Shown here: positions 17,250-24,361 of the stretch, one piece after another
How positions within the stretch are numbered: position 1 is the stretch's first letter
Layout of the letters: every line of letters starts with the position of its first letter
Assembly: GCF_019799905.1 (NCBI RefSeq)
Contig: NZ_JABGCI010000006.1
Location: forward strand, 179,321 to 243,320
Reading direction: 5' to 3'
DNA length: 64,000 nucleotides
From: Trujillonella endophytica
GTDB taxonomy: Bacteria; Actinomycetota; Actinomycetes; Mycobacteriales; Geodermatophilaceae
Position numbers and translations under genes: made by a program
The notes under the pieces: generated by a model
Database searches by the model: none
What the model was told of the DNA's origin: nothing
The model's input: only the letters and a program-made list of their open reading frames with translations

Positions 17250-18887
17250 ATGACGCAGGGTCTCTGCGGGAACTGCGGCACCGGGCTGCCCTACGGATCC
17301 GGCCGGTGCGCGCGATGCGGCCTGGCCGCGATGCCGGTGGCCCCGCAGGCCCCCGCCCACCAGTCGAACCAGGGGTACGCCCCGCCCGGGTGGCTGCCGT
17401 ACGCGCAGCCTCACCCCGCGGCCGTTGGCCGGCCGCCGTTCCCGCCGGGCACCCAGCAGCAGCCCGCGGCTGTTGCCGGCCATGCCGGCGGGCCGTACGG
17501 CACGGCAGACCACGGCACAGCCCCCCATGGCACGAGTCCCTACGGGCCTGCCTACGGCGCCGTTCCCCACGGCGGCCAGGGCGCCCCGCCGCCGGGCTGG
17601 GGCGCGCTGGAGGCGTTCTTCACCGGCGACTGGCTGGGAGCGGCCAGGTCGGCCGCCCTCGCGGTGCTGGCGATGCTCGGCGTCTCCCTGGTCGGCATGC
17701 TGATGATCGCCGGTGGAGAGCTGGGCTTCGGCGAGACGCTCGTGCTCGTCCTCGGCGGAGTGTGCCTCGCCGTCGGCGGCGACGCGTTCGTGGAGGCCCA
17801 GGCCGAGTCCTTCGGTGAGTCCGGCGGGGCCTCGGTCAGCGTCGGGATCCTGCCGTTGACGATCACGCTCGTCGGCCTGCTCGTCCTGGGCGTCACGTTC
17901 GCGCGGCGGCTGCGCAGGCGCGGCGTCGCCCGGGGCCGCGACGTGCTCTTCCAGATGGGGCGCACTGCCCTGCTGTTCATGGCGTTCTTCCTGCCGCTCT
18001 CCCTGCTGTCGCGCTACACGCCGGACCCGTTCGGGGACAGCGAACTCCGGGACCTCATCGAGTTCGAGGGTGAGCTGGGGGTCGGCGTGGGGTCCTCGCT
18101 CTCCGGTGCCCTGCTGTTCGCCGTGGCGGCGACGGGCCTGGTGGCGCTGCTCCGGCCGTCTGCCCCGCTGCTCGGCCGCTTCCGCCCGCGGGTGTTCCCC
18201 GCGCTGATGGGGGCCGTGGCGGTGTTCGCGGCCGGCGCACTGGCGGCCGCGATCTTCGTGGTCTGGGGGCTGGTCGACATCGGCGGCGACGAGGGTCTCG
18301 TGCAGTTCCTCGGCGCCTCGGTGCTGAGCTTCGTCAACGGGATGCTGGCCGCCGTCCTGTGGGCGGCGGGTGTGCCGCTGACCGGCGAGGGCGGGTTCGC
18401 CAGTGAGCTCACGACCAGCCAGAGCAACAGTGAGTCGGTGAGCCTGCTGACCTTCACCGACGAGCACGGCGCCTTCTGGCTGGCACCGGTGGTGCTCTTC
18501 GTCGTGATGCTCACCGTGGCGGTCCTGGTGGTCCTGCGCCAGCACACGATGCTGGGGGCGAGGCTCGAGGGCCTGCGGTTCGCCGCGGCACTGGGTCTCG
18601 TGGCGCTGGCCGCTGCCCTGCTGCTGCGCATCGCCGCGGAGTCGTCGGCGAGCGGCGGCGGATTCGGCGCGGAGGCCGGCGCCACAGCGACGTTCAACCC
18701 GTTCCTCGCCGCTTTCGTCCTCGCGTTGTGGGGCGCGGTGACGGGTCTGCTGGCCCCGGTGGTCGCCGCCGCCCTCCCGTCGGGTCTGGTGCAGTCGGTC
18801 CGCCGACGGTTGGGCATGGCGCCCGTTCCTCCGCCCACACCCGTGCCGGCTCCGTACCTGCCGCCCGCGCCGCCGCAGGCCTGGTAG
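17250..18887 (+). CDS. Multi-pass membrane protein with N-terminal zinc ribbon
   Basis: A 545-residue protein. CGNCGTGLPYGSGRCARCG (residues 6-24) is a zinc ribbon of the double CxxC type, followed by a Gly/Pro/Tyr-rich tail to about 120, then roughly nine membrane spans (for example LAVLAMLGVSLVGMLMIAGG, ALMGAVAVFAAGALAAAIFVVWGL). It ends in a Pro-rich tail. Such ribbon-plus-membrane proteins are frequent in actinobacteria; the function is not known. ATG 17250 with GGGGACGG upstream. It lies between an SGNH-like gene and a PP2C phosphatase on the same strand. Confidence 0.7.
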   Translation: MTQGLCGNCGTGLPYGSGRCARCGLAAMPVAPQAPAHQSNQGYAPPGWLPYAQPHPAAVGRPPFPPGTQQQPAAVAGHAGGPYGTADHGTAPHGTSPYGPAYGAVPHGGQGAPPPGWGALEAFFTGDWLGAARSAALAVLAMLGVSLVGMLMIAGGELGFGETLVLVLGGVCLAVGGDAFVEAQAESFGESGGASVSVGILPLTITLVGLLVLGVTFARRLRRRGVARGRDVLFQMGRTALLFMAFFLPLSLLSRYTPDPFGDSELRDLIEFEGELGVGVGSSLSGALLFAVAATGLVALLRPSAPLLGRFRPRVFPALMGAVAVFAAGALAAAIFVVWGLVDIGGDEGLVQFLGASVLSFVNGMLAAVLWAAGVPLTGEGGFASELTTSQSNSESVSLLTFTDEHGAFWLAPVVLFVVMLTVAVLVVLRQHTMLGARLEGLRFAAALGLVALAAALLLRIAAESSASGGGFGAEAGATATFNPFLAAFVLALWGAVTGLLAPVVAAALPSGLVQSVRRRLGMAPVPPPTPVPAPYLPPAPPQAW

Positions 18888-19113
18888 CAGCCCTCTCGGC
18901 AGACGTTCCGCCGGCGGCCGGCCGAGATGGCAGGGATCGACCGCGTGCTCGGCGGCATGTGCACAGGGTCATCAGAACCGTCTGGGTTGCCGCAGCGGGC
19001 AGCGGATACCCCGTGTCGCGACGGCCGGGTCGGCGCATGCCTGTCGCGGCCAATAGGCTCACCGGCCCACGGGGAGGACGTGCGCAGTGAGGCCGCGTCG
19101 AGACGGGAGACCG

Positions 19114-19863
19114 ATGCCGCAGGTGCAGCTGTCGTGGGGGAGTGCCACCCACATCGGGCAGCGCGAGGAGAACCAGGACCGGTTCCTCGCCGTGCCTCCG
19201 GTGTTCGCCGTAGCCGACGGTATGGGCGGTCACGCCGCGGGGGCCGAGGCGGCGCAGAAGGCCGTGGACTGCCTCTCGGCGACGATCGGCCGGCCGGCAC
19301 TGACGGTGGAGCTGTTGCAGGACGCCGTGCAACGGGCCGACGACAGCATCCGTGCGCTCGGTGAGGCCGACCCGTCCATGGTCGGCGCCGGAACGACGGT
19401 GGCCGGGATCGCCCTGGTGGAGGACGCCGGCGAGCTGTGCTGGGCCGTGTTCCACATCGGCGACTCGCGCGTGTACGCCTGGACGCCGACCTCGTGGGGG
19501 CAGGTGACCGTGGACCACTCGCTGGTGCAGGTGCTCGTGGAGAGCGGGCACGTGGCGCCGGAGAACGCCGCCACGCATCCGCAGCGCAACATCGTCACCC
19601 GGGCGCTGGGTGTCGGCGGCGCCGGAGATGCCGATGTGACGATGCTGCGCCTGGACGTCGGCCAGCGCTTCCTCGTGTGTTCCGACGGTCTCTCGAACGA
19701 GGTGACCGACGAGCGTCTGGCCGAGATGCTCGGCAGCGGTCAGCCTCCGGAGGTCGTCGCCCAGCAGATGGTCACCGAGGCAGCGGAGAACGGGGGCCGG
19801 GACAACATCGCGGCTGTGGTCGTCCAGGTCGACGGAGTGGCGGACGACGGCCGGAGCGCCTGA
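19114..19863 (+). CDS. PP2C-family Ser/Thr protein phosphatase
   Basis: A 249-residue PPM/PP2C catalytic domain with all metal-binding motifs: REENQDRF, VADGMGGHAAG, HIGDSRVYAW, VCSDGLSNEV and GGRDNIAAVV. It should remove phosphate from Ser/Thr in the cytoplasm, as PstP does for actinobacterial kinases. Unlike PstP it lacks a membrane span and extracellular domain. No Ser/Thr kinase gene is in the window. ATG 19114 follows GGGAGA. Confidence 0.9.
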   Translation: MPQVQLSWGSATHIGQREENQDRFLAVPPVFAVADGMGGHAAGAEAAQKAVDCLSATIGRPALTVELLQDAVQRADDSIRALGEADPSMVGAGTTVAGIALVEDAGELCWAVFHIGDSRVYAWTPTSWGQVTVDHSLVQVLVESGHVAPENAATHPQRNIVTRALGVGGAGDADVTMLRLDVGQRFLVCSDGLSNEVTDERLAEMLGSGQPPEVVAQQMVTEAAENGGRDNIAAVVVQVDGVADDGRSA

Positions 19864-20100
19864 GGGTTGCGTTCGCCGACTCGGACACTGCCGGCCCGCG
19901 GCACGACGTGCGGTAGCAGTGCTGGCCTCGAGGTTCGCCTCTGCCCGTCGAGACCCTGAAGGTCGGCAGCACCGAACCGTTCCTAGCGCTCGGCCTGGCC
20001 CAGGCGAAAGGAGCGAGGTGCCTCCTGGCCTGAAACCCATTCATGGCGACACGTTGGCCCCGCGAACGCCACATCAAGGTGCTGGCCAGGTGATGCTCCG

Positions 20101-20922
20101 ATGTCCCGTATCCTGCCCATCGTGAGGCGCGGGCTCCCGGGAGCTCCCACATGGGCGTGGGTCGTCATGGCGGTCGGGGTCGCGACGATCGTGCTTCTGT
20201 TCCCTCTCGCGTTAAACCGTGGACTGGTGGACGACACGGGGCAGCCCGTCACGGTGAGCCCGAGCCGCTCGACACCCATACCCACACCCGCAACGACTGC
20301 TCCACCGCTGCCCCTGCAGGCCCTGGTCATCGGTGACGAGTTGGCGGCGGCGTCCACGGAGTCCGGTAGTGAGCCCCTCAGTTGGCCGCGCCTGGTCGAG
20401 AGCCAATTGAGAGCGGACGGGTACGACGTGACCGTCGATGCTGCGGCGGGGGACGGCAGTGGCTACACCGAGCCAGGGGAGGCAGGGACCACCTTCGGGC
20501 AGAGGGCGGGGACCGCGCCATCCGGGTACGACTTGGTCATCTTCGTAGGCGGAGCAAGCGACTCAGCGGGCTTGCAGGCTGTGGAGGATGCGGCCTACGC
20601 GGCATACCTTGCTGTATGGGACGTCGACGCGGATTCCTACATGCTGGTTGTGGGGCCAGCCACGTTCGACGCGCAACCTCCACCCGCCATGAGGACAAAT
20701 CGGCAGGGGGTCCTCGCTGCAACGCAGCAGGCGGGCATCGCCTTCGTTGATCCCTATCGCGAAGCCTGGTTCGCGGAAGGCGGCGAAGCCTTCGCGGCAG
20801 AGGACGGCGTGCATCTCAGCGATGCTGGCCACCAGCGCATGGCCGACCGCATGCTCCCACTGGTGCAGGAGCAGCTACGTCAGATCAGCCGGGACCCGTC
20901 GGTCACCTCGGACGACGACTAA
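20101..20922 (+). CDS. Membrane-anchored SGNH/GDSL-like protein lacking the catalytic serine (paralogue)
   Basis: A 273-residue protein with the same layout as 16286-17074: a membrane segment (WAWVVMAVGVATIVLLFPLAL), a Thr/Pro linker, then an SGNH-like domain. Block I is VIGDELAAAS, so the Ser of GDS is again absent, while block V keeps EDGVHLSDAGH. The two proteins are clearly related but diverged, so the loss is probably ancestral. It ends 18 bp before the IS481 insertion, which leaves the gene intact. Confidence 0.75.
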   Translation: MSRILPIVRRGLPGAPTWAWVVMAVGVATIVLLFPLALNRGLVDDTGQPVTVSPSRSTPIPTPATTAPPLPLQALVIGDELAAASTESGSEPLSWPRLVESQLRADGYDVTVDAAAGDGSGYTEPGEAGTTFGQRAGTAPSGYDLVIFVGGASDSAGLQAVEDAAYAAYLAVWDVDADSYMLVVGPATFDAQPPPAMRTNRQGVLAATQQAGIAFVDPYREAWFAEGGEAFAAEDGVHLSDAGHQRMADRMLPLVQEQLRQISRDPSVTSDDD

Positions 20923-20934
20923 CGGTCGTCCACG

Positions 20935-20940
20935 GCTAGC
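20935..20940. repeat. Left 6-bp target duplication of the IS481 element
   Basis: GCTAGC directly before the left end of the IS481 element; an identical GCTAGC lies at 23366-23371 after the right end. The matching copies show a simple insertion with no later rearrangement of the ends. Confidence 0.85.
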
Positions 20941-20961
20941 TGTACTGACCGCAGACGTTGG
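20941..20961 (+). repeat. Left terminal inverted repeat of the IS481 element
   Basis: About 21 bp starting TGTACTG and ending GTTGG; imperfect inverted match with 23345-23365. Confidence 0.8.
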
Positions 20962-21884
20962 TCGAGGACGTGTGACGACACGATCTGATTGATCTTGTTC
21001 GGGGAGGACCTCCGGACGTGGAGTGGAGCTGCTGAAGGCACCCATTCCACGAGCTCCGGAGGTCCTCCTGTCCCACGCTATTGCCGCCCTGACTCCACGC
21101 CACCGTCTGCGGCTTGCACGCGCCGTGGTCGAGGACGGTTGGTCGATCTCCTATGCCGCGGCGGTGTTCAACGTCGCCTGGCCAACCGCCAAACGGTGGG
21201 CCGACCGCTACCGGACCGAGGGGCCGGCCGGCATGGTCGATCGCAGCTCGAGGCCGCACTCCAGCCCGCGGCGGACGCCGGCGCCGGTGGTGCGCCGAAT
21301 CGTGCACCTGCGGTGGAAGCAGCGGCTGGGCCCGGTGGCGATCGCCGACCGGGTCGGAGTCGCCCCCTCGGCCGCGCACGCGGTGCTGCGCCGGTGCCGG
21401 CTCAACCGGCTCTCCCACGTCGACCGGGCCACCGGAGAGCCGATCCGCCGCTACGAACGCGACCGGCCCGGCGAGCTGATCCACGTCGATGTGAAGAAGC
21501 TGGGCAACATCCCCGACGGCGGCGGCTGGCGCTACGTCGGCCGCGCCCAGGCGACAAGAACCGGGCCGCGACGCCCGGTGAGCCGCGCAACGCCCACTAC
21601 AACCCCAAGATCGGCACGGCGTTCGTGCACACCGTGCTCGACGACTACAGCCGGGTCGCCTACGCCGAGATCCACGACGACGAGACCGCCACCACCGCCA
21701 TCGGCGTGCTGCGCAACGCCGTGGCCTGGTTCGCCGACCGCGGCATCACCGTCGAGCGGGTCCTGTCTGACAACGGCTCGGCCTACCGCTCCCACGCCTG
21801 GCGCGACACCTGCGTCGACCTCGGCGTCAGACCCAAACGGACCCGGCCCTACCGCCCGCAGACCAACTGCGAGGGTGGCGGCGT

Positions 21885-22065
21885 GTCTCTCCGGGCGGCC
21901 TGACCCGTAGACCAACCGGCCCAGCGGGTGCCTTGTTGCCGAACTGTCGACCGCCCGGAGAAGCACGCTTGTCGCCAGCGCCGGGCGAGAGCGGGGTGAC
22001 CTGATAGGAGCCTGGCCAGAGGTCCCATCGCAGTTCTGTCCGCTGCCCTCACCCGGCGCTGCATC
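21885..22065 (+). ncRNA. Predicted IS110 bridge RNA
   Basis: Two stem-loops can be read. Loop 1: CTCCGGGCGG (21889-21898) pairs perfectly with CCGCCCGGAG (21951-21960). It encloses AGACCAAC (21909-21916), identical to the left target flank (21860-21867), and TTGCCGAA (21936-21943), the exact complement of the right flank (23176-23183). Loop 2: AGCGCCGGG (21977-21985) pairs with CCCGGCGCT (22052-22060). It encloses ATAGGAGC (22004-22011), identical to the right end of the element (23168-23175), and CCCTCAC (22046-22052), which pairs at six of seven positions with the left end (21869-21875). Order and orientation are those of the target-binding and donor-binding loops of known bridge RNAs. Exact RNA ends are not known. 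Confidence 0.8.
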
Positions 22066-22088
22066 ACCGCCGCCTGAAGGAGCAGCAG

Positions 22089-23162
22089 ATGACAGAGTCC
22101 ACGGTTGCACCGCTGGAGCAGATCGTCACCGTCGGCGTCGACACCCATGACGACATCCATGTCGCCGTCGCGCTGGATCAGCTCGGACGGAACCTCGGCA
22201 CCACAACGATCCCGACCACCCCGCAGGGATACCGGCAGCTCGAGACCTGGGCGCGGAGGTTCGGTCGCATCGAGGCCTTCGGCATCGAGGGAACCGGCAG
22301 CTGGGGCGCCGGCCTGGTGCGCCAGCTGCGCGAGCACGGCCACCGCCTGGTCGAGGTCAACCGTCCCGACCGGGGCACCCGCCACCGGCAGGGCAAGAAC
22401 GACCCGCTCGACGCCGAAGCCGCGGCCCGCGCCGTGCTCGCCGGCACCGCGACCGCCCAGCCGAAGGCCGGCGAAGGGGACGTGGAGATGATCCGCTCGC
22501 TCCAGGTGGTCCGGCGCAGCGCGCAGAAGGCCCGCTCTCAGGCGGCCAACCAGTTGCGCGCCCTGCTGGTCACCGCGCCGGCGGAGCTGCGCGAGCAGCT
22601 GCGCGCGCACACCCTTGCCGAACTCGTCCGCATCGCCAGCCGCTGGCGCACCGGCGCCACTCCGGACACGCACCTGCTCGTGACAAAGCACGCTCTGCGC
22701 AGCCTCGCCCGAAGGCACCAGCAGCTGACCGAAGAGATCCACGATCTCGACGCCCAGCTGAGCCGCCTCGTGCAGCAGGCCGCGCCCCAGCTGCTGGCGG
22801 TCAAGGGACTGGGCCCGCTGACCTGCGCGGCGCTCCTGGTGGCCGTGGGCGACCAGCCCGAGCGGATGCGGAGCGAGTCGGCCTTCGCTCACCTCTGTGG
22901 CGTGGCCCCGTTGCCGGCCTCTTCCGGCAAGACCAGACGCCACCGGCTCAACCGCGGCGGCGACCGCCAGGCCAACTACGCCCTCTACATCCTCGCCGTC
23001 ACTCGCATGGCCTGGGATCCCCGCACCCGCGCCTACGTGGCGAAACGACAAGCGGAGGGCAAGACGACGAAGGAGATCATCCGCTGCCTCAAGCGACACA
23101 TCGCCCGGGAGGTCTACCGACTGCTCAGCACACCAGCAGCCGCCCTCCCGCGGACGACTTGA
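22089..23162 (+). CDS. IS110-family transposase (bridge-RNA-guided recombinase)
   Basis: A 357-residue protein, full length for the family and apparently intact. The N-terminal RuvC-like DEDD domain shows VGVDTHDDIHVAVAL (Asp18), GIEGTGSWG (Glu near 65) and GKNDPLDAEAA (Asp near 104). A coiled-coil middle follows, then the C-terminal Tnp domain: LLAVKGLGPLTCAALL and LPASSGKTRRHRLNRGG, where a Ser near 277 is the expected nucleophile. Known members use an RNA encoded by the element to choose target and donor. ATG 22089 sits behind GAAGGAG. It may be able to mobilise the element. Confidence 0.92.
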   Translation: MTESTVAPLEQIVTVGVDTHDDIHVAVALDQLGRNLGTTTIPTTPQGYRQLETWARRFGRIEAFGIEGTGSWGAGLVRQLREHGHRLVEVNRPDRGTRHRQGKNDPLDAEAAARAVLAGTATAQPKAGEGDVEMIRSLQVVRRSAQKARSQAANQLRALLVTAPAELREQLRAHTLAELVRIASRWRTGATPDTHLLVTKHALRSLARRHQQLTEEIHDLDAQLSRLVQQAAPQLLAVKGLGPLTCAALLVAVGDQPERMRSESAFAHLCGVAPLPASSGKTRRHRLNRGGDRQANYALYILAVTRMAWDPRTRAYVAKRQAEGKTTKEIIRCLKRHIAREVYRLLSTPAAALPRTT

Positions 23163-23344
23163 CGGCCATAGGAGCTTCGGCAAGATCGAACGCTTCCACC
23201 GCACGATGGCCGACGGCTGGGCCTTCCGACGGCTGTTCCTCAGCGAATCAGCCCGCCGGAAGGCACTGCCGGCCTGGCTGCACGAGTACAACCATCACCG
23301 GCCCCACACCGCCACCGAATGCCGCCCGCCCATCACTCGCTTGA

Positions 23345-23365
23345 CCAACCTGTCCGGGCAGTGCA
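23345..23365 (-). repeat. Right terminal inverted repeat of the IS481 element
   Basis: Reverse complement starts TGCACTG and ends GTTGG, pairing imperfectly with the left repeat at 20941-20961. The transposase reading frame runs through it and stops in the flanking target duplication (TAG at 23368-23370). Confidence 0.8.
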
Positions 23366-23423
23366 GCTAGCGGGGCGCGATAAGGGCCCGGGGGGCTCAG
23401 CGCAGCGTCACTATGCTGTTGCA

Positions 23424-24347
23424 GTGTCGAGCTCTCCGCGGGTGTCCGTGGTCACCGCTGTCCTCGACGGCGCACCGTTCGTGGCAGAGGCCATCCGGAG
23501 TGTTGTCCATCAGTCCTTCGAGGACTGGGAGATGTTGGTCGTAGATGACGGCTCGACGGACGAAACGGCCGAGATCGTCCTACGGCTCGCGACGGCCGAC
23601 CCCCGCATCTCCTTGCTCCAGCACCAGGATCGTCGGAATCACGGTCGAAGCGCTGCACGAAACCTGGCCCTCCGCACGGCCATGGCCCCGTACGTGTCCT
23701 TTCTGGATGCCGATGACATCTACCTGCCGTTCAAGCTGGAGCAGCAGGTGGCACTGCTAGATGCTCATCCCCGCGCGGGAATGGTCTACGGCAAGCACCT
23801 GTACTGGCACAGCCCCGGCGTTGCGGTCGGCCCGGGGGAGGACTATGCGTCTCCGCTGGGCGTCCCTCCCAACCAGCTCTACGAGCCGCCGGCCCTGCTG
23901 CGCCTCCTGCTGCGCGACGAGGACACGCACGCAGCGAACTGCAGCGTGATGATTCGCCGAGACGTTTGCGAGGCCGTCGGTGGTTTCGACGAGGGCGTCG
24001 AGCTCTACGAGGACACCATGTGGCTCGCTCGAGTCCTTCATTCCCATCCTGTCTTCGTCAGCGGTGACTGCACGTCGGTCTACCGCCTTCATCCCGACAG
24101 TTCCTGTCGGCGTGCCGAAGCGGCGGGCGTGTTCGACTCGTATGGGCCGAACGCGGCCGAACGGGCCTACCTCGAGTGGTTGGAGCAGTACCTCGACGAG
24201 GTCGGTGAGCAAGACGCCGGTGTCCGGACGGCGCTCTCCCATCGCCTAGACGTGTACCGGCGACCGCGTCTCCACGCGGCTCGGGCTCAAGCGTCAGCAG
24301 GTCTACGGCGCGCGCGCCGGGCAGTGGGCGTGGCCCTCGGTCGGTGA
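23424..24347 (+). CDS. GT2-family glycosyltransferase
   Basis: A 307-residue GT-A enzyme: VSVVTAVLDGAPFVAEAIRSV, LVVDDGSTDET, RSAARNLAL, and the metal site FLDADDIY, with YEDTMWLARVL near the acceptor side. No membrane segments, so cytoplasmic. GTG 23424 was chosen because the frame upstream lies in IS DNA. It closely parallels the protein at 43651-44610 in length and layout, including the C-terminal PRLHAARAQ/PKLDAVLA helix, so the two are likely paralogues within the EPS locus. First gene after the IS elements. Confidence 0.88.
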   Translation: MSSSPRVSVVTAVLDGAPFVAEAIRSVVHQSFEDWEMLVVDDGSTDETAEIVLRLATADPRISLLQHQDRRNHGRSAARNLALRTAMAPYVSFLDADDIYLPFKLEQQVALLDAHPRAGMVYGKHLYWHSPGVAVGPGEDYASPLGVPPNQLYEPPALLRLLLRDEDTHAANCSVMIRRDVCEAVGGFDEGVELYEDTMWLARVLHSHPVFVSGDCTSVYRLHPDSSCRRAEAAGVFDSYGPNAAERAYLEWLEQYLDEVGEQDAGVRTALSHRLDVYRRPRLHAARAQASAGLRRARRAVGVALGR

Positions 24348-24361
24348 GTCCGGGCGCGTCA

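Larger units (their letters stand above)
21867..23176 (+). mobile_element. IS110-family insertion sequence (IS110 group, long non-coding left end)
   Basis: About 1.3 kb inserted in the IS481 transposase gene, with a CT dinucleotide at each junction (21867-21868 and 23175-23176). There are no terminal inverted repeats, as usual for this family. A 220-bp non-coding left end precedes the transposase, and only about 14 bp follow it. That layout is typical of the IS110 group, where a bridge RNA lies in the left end. Joining the flanks at CT restores an open IS481 frame across the site. Confidence 0.88.
20941..23365 (+). mobile_element. IS481-family insertion sequence interrupted by an IS110 element
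   Basis: The element begins TGTACTGACC and ends so that its reverse complement begins TGCACTGCCC; the outer 21 bp of the two ends match at about 16 positions, ending GTTGG in both. It is flanked by the 6-bp duplication GCTAGC. It carries one transposase gene, which has lost one base near 21550 and is split by an IS110-family element at 21867-23176. Without that element it would be about 1.1 kb, normal for IS481. It can no longer move by itself. Confidence 0.9.
21023..23370 (+). pseudogene. IS481-family transposase, frameshifted and split
   Basis: The N-terminal HTH part (SHAIAALTPRHRLRLARAVV, WPTAKRWADRY) and the first catalytic Asp (ELIHVDVKKLGNI) are in one frame to about 21550. There CAGGCGACAAG lacks a G compared with the expected Gln-Gly-Asp-Lys codons, and the remaining DDE domain (HTVLDDYSRVAYAEI, VLSDNGSAYRS, RPYRPQTN) continues in another frame. 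It is then cut by the IS110 element and resumes at 23177 (GKIERFHRTMADGWAF, YNHHRPHTA). The stop codon TAG is supplied by the flanking target duplication. Inactive twice over. Confidence 0.9.

Noticed and set aside
17004..18545. Minus-strand frame of about 510 codons
   Set aside because: Antisense of the zinc-ribbon membrane protein; Gln/Arg/His-rich and without motifs.
20941..23365. Composite transposon with cargo
   Set aside because: The inner DNA is a single IS110 element with its own core junctions, and there is no cargo gene.
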